A stretch of DNA of 64,000 nucleotides from CAYNST01 sp964546435 (GCA_964546435.1 CAZJKJ010000009.1:1-64000); one strand, 5' to 3'; counted from the stretch's first letter, positions 27,405-36,789 are shown. Notes: generated by a model not told the origin, from the letters alone. Numbers and translations are program-made.

Positions 27405-28619
27405 ATGAAACCTGAAACCATCGAAATTGTAAAAGCGACGGTGCCTGTCCTGCAGGAAAACGGCGAAGCCCTGACCCAGTATTTCTATCGCAGAATGTTT
27501 ACCCACAACCCGGAAGTCGCCCCGTATTTCAATGCGGCCAACCAGGCCAACGGGATCCAGCAGCGCGCGCTGGCCGGTGCTATCTGCGCCTACGCCGCGA
27601 ACATCGACCGGCTGGATCAGCTGCAAGGCGCGGTGGAACTCATCGCCCACAAACACACCGCTCTGCAGATCAAACCGGAACACTACCCCATCGTCGGGGA
27701 AAACCTGCTCGCCTCGATACGTGAAGTCCTCGGCGCGGCAGCAACCGATGAAATCATTGATGCCTGGGCGGAAGCCTACGGTGCCCTCGCGGGCATCCTG
27801 ATCGGGCGAGAGTCGCAGCTTTATCGTGAAAACGCGGAAAAGCCCGGCGGCTGGGATGGATTCCGGCAGTTTGTGGTCGCTCGCAAAGAGCGCGAAAGTG
27901 AATTGATTACTTCGTTTTACCTGCAACCGGAAGATGGCGGCGCCCTTCCCGATTTTCTCCCCGGTCAGTACATTACCCTGAGATTGCCCCTGCCCGATGG
28001 TACTACCACCATGCGCAATTACAGCCTGTCCAGCAAACCGGGCGAAGAGTATTTCCGCATCAGTGTGAAGCGGGAATCCAGCGTCGACCCGCTCGGCACG
28101 ACCCTTCACGGTTATGTGTCCAATCTGTTGCATCACGACACCAATATCGGCGCAACTCTTGAAGTCGGTCCGCCATGCGGCCAGTTTTATCTGAAAGCGA
28201 CAGATTCCGCGCGGCCACTTGTTCTGCTTGCGGGCGGCGTCGGCATTACACCACTGCTGAGCATGGTAGAAACGGCTCTGGAAAAATCACCACAACGCGC
28301 AATCACGCTGGCACACGCCTGTCGGGATCCCCAGGTTCAGGCGTTTCGCACCCGTCTCGACACCCTCGCAGAAAAACATGCCGCGCTGGAAGTGCATCAC
28401 CGCTACAGCGATATTGAAGCCGGGTCAGACAATCACGGTCTGATCGACATTAAATTTTTGCAGTCACTGAACCTGGATGCCGGCTCCGAATTCTACCTCT
28501 GCGGACCACCCGTCTTTCTAAGTCTGCTGTTCAAGAACCTGACGGAAATCGGAATCAGCGAATCGCAAATCAATCTGGAATTTTTCGGCCCGCAACAGGA
28601 ATTGACGGCGGTTAACTGA
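27405..28619 (+). CDS. hmp: Flavohemoglobin, nitric oxide dioxygenase
   Basis: A 404-residue cytoplasmic protein that converts NO and O2 to nitrate using NADPH. The globin domain (1-138) has the distal tyrosine near residue 28 (YFYRRMF) and the proximal histidine near residue 84 (KHTALQIKPEHY). The FAD-binding domain (about 150-260) includes GQYITLRLP and MRNYSLSS. The NAD domain (about 265-400) has LLAGGVGITPLLSMVE and FYLCGPPVFL. Its promoter overlaps a near-perfect NsrR operator. It is followed by a stem-loop shared with convergent aroE. Confidence 0.96.
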   Translation: MKPETIEIVKATVPVLQENGEALTQYFYRRMFTHNPEVAPYFNAANQANGIQQRALAGAICAYAANIDRLDQLQGAVELIAHKHTALQIKPEHYPIVGENLLASIREVLGAAATDEIIDAWAEAYGALAGILIGRESQLYRENAEKPGGWDGFRQFVVARKERESELITSFYLQPEDGGALPDFLPGQYITLRLPLPDGTTTMRNYSLSSKPGEEYFRISVKRESSVDPLGTTLHGYVSNLLHHDTNIGATLEVGPPCGQFYLKATDSARPLVLLAGGVGITPLLSMVETALEKSPQRAITLAHACRDPQVQAFRTRLDTLAEKHAALEVHHRYSDIEAGSDNHGLIDIKFLQSLNLDAGSEFYLCGPPVFLSLLFKNLTEIGISESQINLEFFGPQQELTAVN

Positions 28620-28620
28620 G

Positions 28621-28665
28621 AAAGAAAACTTGCCGCCGGAGTGTGAGGAAGCGACTCCGGCGGTT
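28621..28665. terminator. Bidirectional terminator between hmp and aroE
   Basis: A ten-base-pair perfect stem, CCGCCGGAGT (28633-28642) with ACTCCGGCGG (28654-28663). On the minus strand it is followed by a T-rich AAGTTTTCTTTCTC tract, and on the plus strand by TTCCCTT. It fits the convergent ends of hmp and aroE. Confidence 0.75.
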
Positions 28666-28669
28666 CCCT

Positions 28670-29497
28670 TCAGGATTTCAGCTGTCGCCGTAATTGCGCG
28701 ATAACCGGTGCAATATCCGGCGTGACGCCGCGCCAGAGAAAAAAGGACTCTGCCGCCTGCCCTACCAACATGCCCAGCCCGTCACGGACTTCACTCGCGC
28801 CATGGTTTTGCGCCCACTGCAGGAAAGGCGTCAAGCCGTTCTGGTAAACCATATCGTAGGCACGTGCACCGGAAGAGAAAATGCTCGCCGCAACCTCCGG
28901 TACGTCCCCACCCAGACTGGCGGATGTGCAATTGATTACCAGATCGAAATGACGACCGTCCAGTTCCTCCAGACCCGTTGCCTCTACAATTCCGGAGTCA
29001 GAAAATAGTTGGGCGAGAATGCCGGCCTTTTTTGCAGTCCGGTTGGCAATCACAATCGATTCCGGCCGGCGTGACAATAGCGGCTGCAACACGCCCCGCA
29101 CAGCCCCACCAGCCCCGATGACAAGCAACCTCTGACCGGAAATGTCCCAGCCGGCCGCGGTAAAATCCGTGAGCAGGCCAGCGCCATCGGTGTTGTCTCC
29201 GAACAGCCCGCCGCCGCTTCCGGGCAACAAGGTGTTGACCGCACCCGCGAGCTTCGCCCGGTCCGACGTCGCACTGGCAAGGGCAAAGGCCCTTTCCTTG
29301 AATGGCACCGTGATATTGAGACCCTGACCACCGTCAGCAAAAAAATGCTGAACATCATCATCAAAGGTTTCGGTTTCACTGAGCATCCGGCTGTATTCAA
29401 TTGCTTCACCGGTCTGGGCCGCGAACAGTGCGTGGATTTCGGGCGACCGCGAATGCTGAATGGGGTTGCCGACAACGGCGTAACGATCCGCTGACAT
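28670..29497 (-). CDS. aroE: Shikimate dehydrogenase
   Basis: A 275-residue enzyme reducing 3-dehydroshikimate to shikimate with NADPH. It has the substrate motif NPIQHSRSPEIH at residues 10-21, the catalytic lysine in NITVPFKERA, aspartate in DNTDGAGLL, the nucleotide loop VIGAGGAVRGVL and the NRT phosphate-binding residues. Its ATG overlaps the stop of hemF in an ATGA, showing translational coupling. Its substrate 3-dehydroshikimate is also the substrate of the AsbF-like enzyme at 53.3 kb, so the two compete for the same pool. Confidence 0.96.
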   Translation of the reverse strand: MSADRYAVVGNPIQHSRSPEIHALFAAQTGEAIEYSRMLSETETFDDDVQHFFADGGQGLNITVPFKERAFALASATSDRAKLAGAVNTLLPGSGGGLFGDNTDGAGLLTDFTAAGWDISGQRLLVIGAGGAVRGVLQPLLSRRPESIVIANRTAKKAGILAQLFSDSGIVEATGLEELDGRHFDLVINCTSASLGGDVPEVAASIFSSGARAYDMVYQNGLTPFLQWAQNHGASEVRDGLGMLVGQAAESFFLWRGVTPDIAPVIAQLRRQLKS

Positions 29498-30405
29498 CAA
29501 ACCCAATCTCTCGGTGGCAAATAGTCCGTGTACAGCGTGTGTTCTTCCGAGCAGGGGTCGGGGTGCCAGTCATAATCCCAGCGGACCAGTGGCGGCAGTG
29601 ACATCAGGATGGATTCGGTGCGTCCGCCCGTTTGCAAACCAAACAGCGTACCGCGGTCATACACCAGATTGAATTCAACATAGCGGCCGCGGCGATACAG
29701 CTGAAAGCGCCGCTCGCGTTCACCATACTCAGTATTTTTGCGCCGGTTGACGACGGGCACATAGGCATTGAGGTAGCTGTCACCGACGGATTTCATGAAA
29801 TCAAAACTGCGCTCGAATCCCGGCTCGTTCAAGTCATCAAAAAACAGTCCACCCACCCCGCGAGCCTCGTTGCGATGCTTGAGGTAGAAATATTCATCGC
29901 ACCAGTTTTTGTATCTCGCGTAAGTGCCCTCACCGAAGGGCTTACAAGCTTCTTTCGCGGTCCTGTGCCAATGCACGCAATCATCCTCGAAACCGTAATA
30001 CGGCGTCAGGTCATAGCCGCCACCGAACCACCAGACCGGGTCTGCCCCCTCCTTTTCTGCAATGAAAAACCGGACATTCGCATGACTGGTGGGTACATAG
30101 GGATTACGCGGATGCATCACCAGGGACACACCCATTGCCTCAAACCGGCGACCGGCCAGTTCCGGGCGGTGCGCCGTCGCCGACGCAGGCATTTGCTGGC
30201 CCGATACGTGAGAAAAATTGACGCCACCTTTTTCGAACACGGCGCCGTCGGTGAGAACTCTGGAGCGCCCGCCGCCGCCTTCGGGGCGCTCCCAGGCATC
30301 TTCCACAAAACCTTTCTCGCCATCGGCCTCGGTGAGGGCATGGCAAATCCGCTCTTGCAGTTCCATCAAGTAATTAATGACTGCTTGTTTGTCCGGAATA
30401 CTCAT
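29497..30405 (-). CDS. hemF: Oxygen-dependent coproporphyrinogen III oxidase
   Basis: A 302-residue enzyme making protoporphyrinogen IX in aerobic heme synthesis; length matches E. coli HemF. Motifs include GGGRSRVLTDGAVFEKGGVNFSHV, HPRNPYVPTSHANVRFF, WWFGGGYDLTPYYGFEDDCVHWH, GVGGLFFDDLN and YVEFNLVYDRGTLFGLQTGGRTESILMSLPP. ATG at 30405 is chosen because the upstream in-frame extension runs into tsaC and is not conserved-looking. Coupled to aroE downstream; tsaC lies 38 bases upstream. Confidence 0.96.
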   Translation of the reverse strand: MSIPDKQAVINYLMELQERICHALTEADGEKGFVEDAWERPEGGGGRSRVLTDGAVFEKGGVNFSHVSGQQMPASATAHRPELAGRRFEAMGVSLVMHPRNPYVPTSHANVRFFIAEKEGADPVWWFGGGYDLTPYYGFEDDCVHWHRTAKEACKPFGEGTYARYKNWCDEYFYLKHRNEARGVGGLFFDDLNEPGFERSFDFMKSVGDSYLNAYVPVVNRRKNTEYGERERRFQLYRRGRYVEFNLVYDRGTLFGLQTGGRTESILMSLPPLVRWDYDWHPDPCSEEHTLYTDYLPPRDWV

Positions 30406-30443
30406 GGTGAGTCCGCTCTCGCTGGTTGAGGGCAGGCCTTCGA

Positions 30444-31004
30444 TCAGGCCCGTATGACTGCGCCGGTTGATAAATCCCTGATCTGACTGGGGCGGGCACT
30501 GGCACCGACCCGGCCGGGAACATAAAAGACGCTTTCCCCGAAATACCGGCGCGCCTGAAATCCGAAGCGCGCTGGCCGGGCGCCCTGGGGGTTGGCCGAG
30601 GTGGAAACCAGAGGGCCTCCAAAGCCGCGACACAAAGCCTGGACTGTCGGGTGATTACTTACTCGCAATGCTACGGTGTTGTGTTCTCCGCTGATCCAGT
30701 CGGGCAACCGGTTCCGGTGGGGAACCAGCCAGGTCGTTGGCCCCGGCCAGCTGGCGCGCAGTGGCCCACACACCTGCGGATCGAGATCCTCCAGAAGGAA
30801 ATCAAACTGGTTGATATCGGCCGCAACCAATATCAGGCCCTTTTTCGGCGACCGGCTTTTCAGCTGGAGAATGCGCGCCACACCGTGCTGATTATCATAC
30901 GCGCAGCCGAGACCCCATACCGCTTCCGTCGGATACGCAATGACGCCCCCCGCACGTAAAACGCTAATAGCCTGCCGTAATCGGGGCCGCCCACAATCCA
31001 TCAT
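30444..31004 (-). CDS. tsaC: Threonylcarbamoyl-AMP synthase (TsaC/YrdC)
   Basis: A 186-residue YrdC/Sua5-domain enzyme that makes threonylcarbamoyl-AMP for the t6A37 modification of tRNA. Signatures are GGVIAYPTEAVWGLGC, KSRSPKKGLILVAAD, WPGPTTWLVP, VALRVSNHP and PLVSTSANPQGARPA. It lies between dprA and hemF, the standard gammaproteobacterial arrangement. Confidence 0.95.
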   Translation of the reverse strand: MMDCGRPRLRQAISVLRAGGVIAYPTEAVWGLGCAYDNQHGVARILQLKSRSPKKGLILVAADINQFDFLLEDLDPQVCGPLRASWPGPTTWLVPHRNRLPDWISGEHNTVALRVSNHPTVQALCRGFGGPLVSTSANPQGARPARFGFQARRYFGESVFYVPGRVGASARPSQIRDLSTGAVIRA

Positions 31005-31109
31005 CGCCGCTTCTCAAAAAGCGCACAAAGTTACCTCAGTTGCCCGCAGTCGACAAGGGTAGTCTGCCGCGCCGAAACTATCGGGCAGGCGCGCTTCGCC
31101 AGTGCCCAG

Positions 31110-32261
31110 TCAAACATCGCAGACCTGATGCCTGACAAAGCCACCGCCCTGGGACGCGACCAAACCTTTGAGTTCAAGAGTCAGCAAGGCCGCCATGACT
31201 TCTCCGGCCGCACGGCCAGTGCGCTCCACCAGCGATTCCAGTGATACCGGATCATAGTCCAGTTGCGCCAGCAACTCGGCTTCCGGCGTTCCGCAATCCA
31301 TATCGCCCGGCAGGTGTTCAACGGCCGCGACTTGCCGGGGCAGGCTCTCCTGCCACTTGAGCGACAAAAAGCCCGGTACTTCATCGAGAATATCCTGCGC
31401 CGTCTCCACCAGCTTGGCGCCATCGCGCAGCAGTGCATGACAGCCGCGACTGAGTGGGTTGTGGATGGAACCCGGTATGGCAAAGACTTCACGGTTTTGC
31501 GCCAGCGCGAAACGGGCCGTAATCAGCGAACCACTCTTCACCGCTGCCTCCACCACCAGTACGCCAAAGCTCAAGCCGCTGATAATCCGGTTGCGCTGGG
31601 GAAAGTGGGCCGGGTGGGGTGGCGTACGCAGGGAAAATTCCGTAACCAGGGCACCACCCTGGGCAATGATGTCCGCCGCCGCCCGTAGATGCCGGTGGGG
31701 ATAAACAATGTCGATCCCGGTCGCGAGGACGGCGATTGTCGGACCGCCTGCCGCCAGTGCGCCCAGATGGGCGGCAATATCCACGCCCAGTGCCAGCCCG
31801 GACGTGACGGTGAGACCGCCCCGCGCCAGTTCCGCCGCAAACCGTTCAGCGTGTTCCAGTCCGCCCCGGGTAGGCTTGCGACTGCCGACAATGGCGACCT
31901 GCGGCATCGACAGGGCGTCGACATTCCCGAGGACATAAAGAAGCGGCGGCGCCCGCGCAATTTCTTTCAGTAAAACCGGATAGCGGGCATCCGTTACACA
32001 GACGAGATTTACCCCGTGGGTGGTGAGCCATTCCAGATCCTGGCGGACCCGTTGCATGAGGGGGTGACCCTCGCCGCCGCGCCGGATTTCTTCCAGCAGG
32101 GCAATAGCAGCGGGTTTGAGAAACCCGGCAAGCCTCGACGGAGCCGTAGCAAGAGCCGCGCCCAGTTCGCCAAACTGCTCAACCAGCGCCCAATAGACTG
32201 CTGCTCCGGTATCCGGCAAACACGACAGCAGCAAATGCTGCTCCATTTCGGTCAACTTCAT
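31110..32261 (-). CDS. dprA: DNA processing protein DprA (Smf)
   Basis: A 383-residue protein that binds incoming single-stranded DNA and loads RecA during natural transformation. The Rossmann core (about 105-320) has VAIVGSRKPTRGG, GLTVTSGLALGVDIAAHLGAL, VLATGIDIVYPHRH, SEF-like TEFSLRTPPHPAHFPQRNRIISGLS and PGSIHNPLSRGCHALLRDGAKLV. A C-terminal winged helix (about 325-380) ends the protein. It is the first gene of the leftward dprA-tsaC-hemF-aroE run. Confidence 0.95.
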   Translation of the reverse strand: MKLTEMEQHLLLSCLPDTGAAVYWALVEQFGELGAALATAPSRLAGFLKPAAIALLEEIRRGGEGHPLMQRVRQDLEWLTTHGVNLVCVTDARYPVLLKEIARAPPLLYVLGNVDALSMPQVAIVGSRKPTRGGLEHAERFAAELARGGLTVTSGLALGVDIAAHLGALAAGGPTIAVLATGIDIVYPHRHLRAAADIIAQGGALVTEFSLRTPPHPAHFPQRNRIISGLSFGVLVVEAAVKSGSLITARFALAQNREVFAIPGSIHNPLSRGCHALLRDGAKLVETAQDILDEVPGFLSLKWQESLPRQVAAVEHLPGDMDCGTPEAELLAQLDYDPVSLESLVERTGRAAGEVMAALLTLELKGLVASQGGGFVRHQVCDV

Positions 32262-32433
32262 CCCTGCTTAACCCCGTCCAATACATTCCGAGCGCTAGGC
32301 TACCAGCCCGCCGGTCCCCGGACAACCCACATTCAAACCTCATTAAGCGCCAGCATCCTCAGGCACGAGACGACGTGCGGCTTCGCTGACAGTGAACGTA
32401 GCATTACTCCGCAGGGAGCCCTGTTTGCTGTTG

Positions 32434-32579
32434 ATGTCTTTGTGTGGTGGGTGTCTTGATAGTCCTGCTATTCATGTCTTTGTGTGGTGGGTGTCTTGTA
32501 AGCGTTCTTGTAAGCGTTCTTCTTATTAGTTCGCAGTGGGTGTCTCGTTGAATCGTTGAACCGTGGGTGTCTCGTTGAA
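32434..32579. repeat. Cluster of four GTGGGTGTC repeats plus a 12-base tandem
   Basis: A 25-base unit containing GTGTGGTGGGTGTCTTG is identical at 32434-32458 and 32474-32498 (period 40). GTAAGCGTTCTT is repeated in tandem at 32498-32509 and 32510-32521. GTGGGTGTCTCGTTGAA then occurs at 32536-32552 and 32563-32579 (period 27). The GTGGGTGTC core also occurs twice at 70-108. Spacings of 27 to 40 bases recall iterated promoter-proximal or REP-type elements left near transposase genes, but no transposase is present. Confidence 0.8.
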
Positions 32580-32750
32580 CCAGTTCACGTTAGGGAACAT
32601 CGCCTTTACCCGCGTAGGCAGAATTACTTCAGACACGGCTCTGCTGTCGTTTCGCCTGATGAATTCTTGCTGTAAAGCAATTCGATGGCAGGGCCCGATG
32701 GTCGGGTCTCGACACTGCGCACCTCGCCCGATGCGTTACCCCAAAAAAAG

Positions 32751-32776
32751 AAAACCCCGCCGTAGCGGGGTTTTTT
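32751..32776 (-). terminator. Rho-independent terminator of the LysM gene
   Basis: Stem AACCCCGC/GCGGGGTT with loop CGTA, flanked by A-rich sequence (CCAAAAAAAGAAAA) on the left and six T on the right. On the minus strand it lies 15 bases past the LysM stop and is followed by TTTTCTTTTTTT. It would also work on the plus strand. Confidence 0.9.
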
Positions 32777-32790
32777 GCAACATCTGAATT

Positions 32791-33810
32791 TTACGGATTG
32801 CGGATCAGGTCCTTCACTGCCAGTGGTCGGTCCGATTCCAGAACCAGACCCAGGCTCAACTTTTCAAAGGTGCGGAATACCATCACGAGTCCGGCGCGTT
32901 CATCGGGCAAGGCAACCATGTCGCCTTTTACCCGGTCTTTCACTTTGCCGCCTTTTTTGTACACCGCAAAAACGTTACCGACTTCGATTCCTTCCCGATC
33001 GCCGCGGTTGATAACCACCACGTCCATCTTGCCCACCTGGGTCACGCCGCCTTCCACCGCAATGATGGTGGCGTTGACGTCACCTTTCGGGGATGACGGG
33101 AAGAAGGTCGAATCCACCGGCCGCTCTTCTTCTACCAGTAAGCGGTCCCCTACCCGGACTTCTTCGGTGGTTCGGGTCATCTTCAGCGTGGCGATTTCTC
33201 CTTCAAGCGCCCGCATTTTACCGGTGCCGATATCGAGGGCCTGCACACCCAGAACTTCGCGGGTGACCGGATCGATGTAAACTTCGCCTTTGCGATAAAT
33301 TCCGTAGACGCTGACATCCTCCTCGAAAACGCCGCGCGCATACAGCTGATCATCCTTGCCCAGCACCAGCCGCTTCGCTTCTCCGGCAACCACATGAGGT
33401 GCTTTTTCTATTTCCTCCGCCGTCAGAATCCGGCTGCGGGAGAGGAAATTGTTGATGCTGTCCAGCGGTATAGACGGGATCGCCTGATCACCTTCCACAT
33501 AACGGACCTGCGGCGACAATTTTACGATTCGCTCACCCCGCTCGACAGTCAGTCGAGGTTTGCCATCGAGATAAACCAGACGAATGACATCGCCCGGGTA
33601 AATCAGGTGGGGGTTGTCGATCTGCGGGTTGACATGCCAGATCTCGGGCCAGGCCCAGGGTGTTTCTAAAAATCGGTTGGAGATATCCCAAAGGGTGTCG
33701 CCTTTCACTACCGTGTAACGCTGCGGATAATCCGCCTTGAACTCCGGTTCTTGGGCTAACGCCTGGCTGAGCATCAGCGTGCCCAACAATCCTATCAAGG
33801 TTTTCTTCAT
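32791..33810 (-). CDS. LysM domain peptidoglycan-associated protein
   Basis: A 339-residue secreted protein. It has a signal peptide (KKTLIGLLGTLMLSQALA) and one LysM domain (about residues 28-80, RYTVVKGDTLWDISNRFLETPWAWPEIWHVNPQI...HLIYPGDVIRLVY) that should bind peptidoglycan. A long C-terminal region has beta-rich repeats (ARGVFEEDVSVYGIYRKGEVYIDP; GDREGIEVGNVFAVYKKG). It is the conserved neighbour of dprA and def in gammaproteobacteria. ATG at 33810 has AGGA nine bases upstream; the in-frame upstream region is not coding. Confidence 0.9.
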   Translation of the reverse strand: MKKTLIGLLGTLMLSQALAQEPEFKADYPQRYTVVKGDTLWDISNRFLETPWAWPEIWHVNPQIDNPHLIYPGDVIRLVYLDGKPRLTVERGERIVKLSPQVRYVEGDQAIPSIPLDSINNFLSRSRILTAEEIEKAPHVVAGEAKRLVLGKDDQLYARGVFEEDVSVYGIYRKGEVYIDPVTREVLGVQALDIGTGKMRALEGEIATLKMTRTTEEVRVGDRLLVEEERPVDSTFFPSSPKGDVNATIIAVEGGVTQVGKMDVVVINRGDREGIEVGNVFAVYKKGGKVKDRVKGDMVALPDERAGLVMVFRTFEKLSLGLVLESDRPLAVKDLIRNP

Positions 33811-33981
33811 ACTAGATGTCCTATACCATTCGCACATGCAGCTCCAGGAAATACTATCGTTATAATAGTCCATAGCCGCAGGACGCGCTGAAAGTTTGAC
33901 GCGAATACTTCCCGACCGGTAAGACGTCTGCACGCTATCGACGGATTCTGAATCTTTTCAAACAGTTGTTGTGATCAAGCC

Positions 33982-34488
33982 ATGGCTATATTGAACATCC
34001 TGACCTTCCCCGACCCGCGTCTGCGCACCGTTGCCCAACCGGTGGATAACGTTGACGAGCGCGTCCGGCAGCTTATCGACGACATGTTTGAAACCATGTA
34101 CGCGGCCCCCGGCATCGGGCTCGCCGCCACCCAGGTCAATGTCCACGAGCAGATTATTGTGATGGACATCTCGGATGAACATAACGAACCCCGAGTGTTT
34201 ATCAATCCACGCATCGAAGTGCTTGATCGCGACGAGGAAGATTACGAGGAAGGCTGTCTCAGCGTTCCCGGCTTTTATGAAAAGGTCACCCGGCCGCGCC
34301 ATATTCGGGTTTCCGCATTGGATCGGGATGGAAACCCGTTCGTCATTGAACCCGAAGGTCTGCTCGCCGTATGCATTCAGCATGAATGCGATCACCTCAA
34401 CGGCAAGCTGTTTGTCGATTACCTCTCGGGCCTGAAGCGCAAACGCATTCGCACCAAACTGGAAAAACAATCGCGCGCACGCGCCTGA
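33982..34488 (+). CDS. def: Peptide deformylase
   Basis: A 168-residue metalloenzyme that removes the formyl group from nascent proteins. All three motifs are intact: GIGLAATQ (about 43-50), EGCLSVPG (about 88-95) and HECDHLNG (about 132-139), giving the cysteine and two histidines that hold the metal and the catalytic glutamate. It is divergent from the LysM gene and begins the def-fmt-rsmB-trkA-trkH run, 22 bases before fmt. Confidence 0.97.
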   Translation: MAILNILTFPDPRLRTVAQPVDNVDERVRQLIDDMFETMYAAPGIGLAATQVNVHEQIIVMDISDEHNEPRVFINPRIEVLDRDEEDYEEGCLSVPGFYEKVTRPRHIRVSALDRDGNPFVIEPEGLLAVCIQHECDHLNGKLFVDYLSGLKRKRIRTKLEKQSRARA

Positions 34489-34510
34489 TCCCCACGCCCC
34501 CAGGTAAGTC

Positions 34511-35464
34511 ATGTCTGATCCTTCCTTAAGAATCCTGTTCGCAGGTACGCCGGAGTTTGCGGCGCGCCACCTGGCTGCGCTGCTGGCCAGTCGCCACAAG
34601 GTGATAGCCGCCTATACCCAGCCGGATCGACCTTCCGGCCGGGGCAAGAAAGTCTCTGCCAGTCCCGTGAAGACGCTGGCGGCGCTGACGGGCACGCCTG
34701 TCCTGCAGCCGCTCGATCTGAAATCCGCCGAGGAACAGGCGCGCCTGGCCGCGTGGGATGCCGATGTCATGGTGGTCGTGGCCTACGGGTTGCTGTTACC
34801 CCAGGCGGTACTGGACGCGCCGCGGCTCGGCTGCATCAACGTCCACGCCTCGATATTGCCTCGCTGGCGCGGCGCGGCGCCCATTCAGCGTGCCATCGAA
34901 GCCGGTGATGAAGAATCCGGGGTGACCATCATGCAAATGGATGCCGGCCTGGACACCGGCGCCATGCTTACCATTACCCGCTGCCCGATCCTGCCTTCCG
35001 ATTCCGCCGCAAACCTGCACGATCGCCTGTTGGAACTGGGACCTAAAGCTTTGCTGCAGACCCTTGATGAGCTGGCTCATGGCCGGATTGATCCTGTCAG
35101 CCAGGACAATGCCCTGGCCACCTACGCCAGGAAGCTGTCAAAGGAGGAAGCTCAGCTCGACTGGACGCAGACTGCCGCTGTTCTGGACCGCAAGATCCGC
35201 GCGTTCAACCCGGCGCCGGTCAGCCACACCCAGCTCGAAGGCGAGCGCATCCGGATATTCGACAGCCGGGTCACGTCCCGGCAGCATTCGGACAAGCCCG
35301 GCGAAATTTTGGTCAACGGCAACCAGCTGTTGGTCTGCTGCGGTGAAGGCTCGGTATTGGAACTGCTGAGCCTGCAACTCCCTGGTGGCAAGCCTCTCTG
35401 CGCGAAAGATGCGCTCAACGGTTTCAGTGCCCGCTTTCACGCGGGCAAGTGTTTCAGCCAGTGA
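34511..35464 (+). CDS. fmt: Methionyl-tRNA formyltransferase
   Basis: A 317-residue enzyme that formylates initiator Met-tRNA with 10-formyl-THF. N-terminal catalytic domain: FAGTPEFAARHLAALL, the loop QPDRPSGRGKK, and INVHASILPRWRGAAPIQRAIEAGDEESGVTIMQMDAGLDTG with catalytic N, H and D. The C-terminal OB-like domain (about 205-310) binds tRNA. The stop overlaps the possible GTG start of rsmB. Confidence 0.97.
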   Translation: MSDPSLRILFAGTPEFAARHLAALLASRHKVIAAYTQPDRPSGRGKKVSASPVKTLAALTGTPVLQPLDLKSAEEQARLAAWDADVMVVVAYGLLLPQAVLDAPRLGCINVHASILPRWRGAAPIQRAIEAGDEESGVTIMQMDAGLDTGAMLTITRCPILPSDSAANLHDRLLELGPKALLQTLDELAHGRIDPVSQDNALATYARKLSKEEAQLDWTQTAAVLDRKIRAFNPAPVSHTQLEGERIRIFDSRVTSRQHSDKPGEILVNGNQLLVCCGEGSVLELLSLQLPGGKPLCAKDALNGFSARFHAGKCFSQ

Positions 35465-36789
35465 CCCTGTCGGTTCGAGCCCGAGCGGCCCGGGTTGTCG
35501 GCGAGGTTCTCGAAAACGGCAAAACCCTGTCGCAGCTGCTCCCCGCCGCCGGACGTGGCCTTGAACCGCGGGATCAGGCGCTGCTGCAGGAACTCTGCTT
35601 TGGCGCCTGCCGCTTCGCCCATCGCTATACCGTGCTGACCGATTCACTGCTGCGCAAACCGTTCAAGAAGCGTGATCTGGATATTCAGGCACTTCTGTTA
35701 GTGGGCATTTACCAACTGCTGGAGAGCCGGATTCCGGACCATGCTGCCTTGGCAGATACCGTAGAAGCCGCTGTTGAACTGAAAAAGCCCTGGGCCAAAG
35801 GGCTGGTGAATGCTGTGTTGCGAGGCGTGCAGCGCGATCGTGAGTCTCTCGAACGAAAGTGGCAGACCCATCCCCAGTTTCGCTGGAGCCACCCCCAATG
35901 GCTGATCGATGAACTGCAAACGGCCTGGCCTTCGCACTGGGCTGCTATCTGCGATGCCAACAATGCGCGCCCTCCCATGACATTGCGCCTCCATGTCCAC
36001 CAGCAAAGTCGGGAAGCGTACCTGGCGCATCTGCGCGACCAGAATCTCGATGCGCAGGCGACACCGTTCAGCAAGTGCGGCCTGACCCTCGATCAGCCCG
36101 CACCGGTGGAGCAGTTGCCGGGTTTTCGGGAGGGTCGGGTAGCGGTACAGGATGAAGCGGCTCAGCTGGCGGCGTCATTGCTGCGTTTGAAAGCCGGTCA
36201 ACGGGTATTGGATGCTTGCTGTGCACCGGGAGGCAAGACCTGTCATTTACTGGAAACTGAGCCAGACTTGCAGGTGGTGGCTCTGGACAATGATGCGGTC
36301 CGCCTGGTGCGTGTCCGGGAAAATCTCGAACGGCACCGGCTCCAGGCCGTACTGATAGAAGGGGATGCGGGGCAGCCCGATCGCTGGTGGGACGGGAAGC
36401 TCTTCGACCGGATTCTGCTGGACGCCCCCTGCTCCGCGACCGGCGTCATTCGCCGTCATCCTGATATAAAATGCTTGCGGACGCCGGCTGATGTCGGATC
36501 GCTGAAGGAGCAACAGGCCTGTCTGCTGAATGCATTATGGCCGCTGCTCAAGGAGGGGGGCCGGCTGGTCTACGCGACCTGTTCGGTGCTGCCCCGGGAA
36601 AACAGCGATCAGCTCGAAACGTTTCTGGCGCAGCGTCAGGATGCGGCAGAAGTGCGTATTGATGCGGACTGGGGCGTAGCCTGCGCGGTAGGCCGGCAAC
36701 TCTTTCCCCAGTCGGGCGGCCACGACGGCTTTTATTACGCCGTTATCGAAAAAGTACGACCGCGGCACAGCGCGACGCCGGATGCGTAA
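35449..36789 (+). CDS. rsmB: 16S rRNA m5C967 methyltransferase RsmB (Sun)
   Basis: A protein of about 446 residues. An N-terminal NusB-like RNA-binding domain (about 1-140) is followed by a Nol1/Nop2/Sun methyltransferase domain. SAM motif: VLDACCAPGGKTCHLLE. Catalytic cysteines: LLDAPCSATGVIRRHPDIK and VYATCSVLPREN. Two GTG starts are possible: 35449, and 35461 which overlaps the fmt stop as GTGA. Conserved location between fmt and trkA. Confidence 0.95.
   Translation: MFQPVTLSVRARAARVVGEVLENGKTLSQLLPAAGRGLEPRDQALLQELCFGACRFAHRYTVLTDSLLRKPFKKRDLDIQALLLVGIYQLLESRIPDHAALADTVEAAVELKKPWAKGLVNAVLRGVQRDRESLERKWQTHPQFRWSHPQWLIDELQTAWPSHWAAICDANNARPPMTLRLHVHQQSREAYLAHLRDQNLDAQATPFSKCGLTLDQPAPVEQLPGFREGRVAVQDEAAQLAASLLRLKAGQRVLDACCAPGGKTCHLLETEPDLQVVALDNDAVRLVRVRENLERHRLQAVLIEGDAGQPDRWWDGKLFDRILLDAPCSATGVIRRHPDIKCLRTPADVGSLKEQQACLLNALWPLLKEGGRLVYATCSVLPRENSDQLETFLAQRQDAAEVRIDADWGVACAVGRQLFPQSGGHDGFYYAVIEKVRPRHSATPDA

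Larger units (their letters stand above)
32262..32790. other. Intergenic region with GTGGGTGTC repeats
   Basis: About 530 bases between dprA and the LysM gene. No gene is recognisable. It holds four GTGGGTGTC cores, a 12-base tandem repeat, and a terminator (described separately). The dprA promoter must lie in its left part. It is unusual because this spot is gene-tight in many relatives. Confidence 0.5.

Noticed and set aside
32434..32579. CRISPR array
   Set aside because: Only two to four repeat copies with unequal spacing (27 and 40 bases), no cas genes and no unique spacers of constant length.
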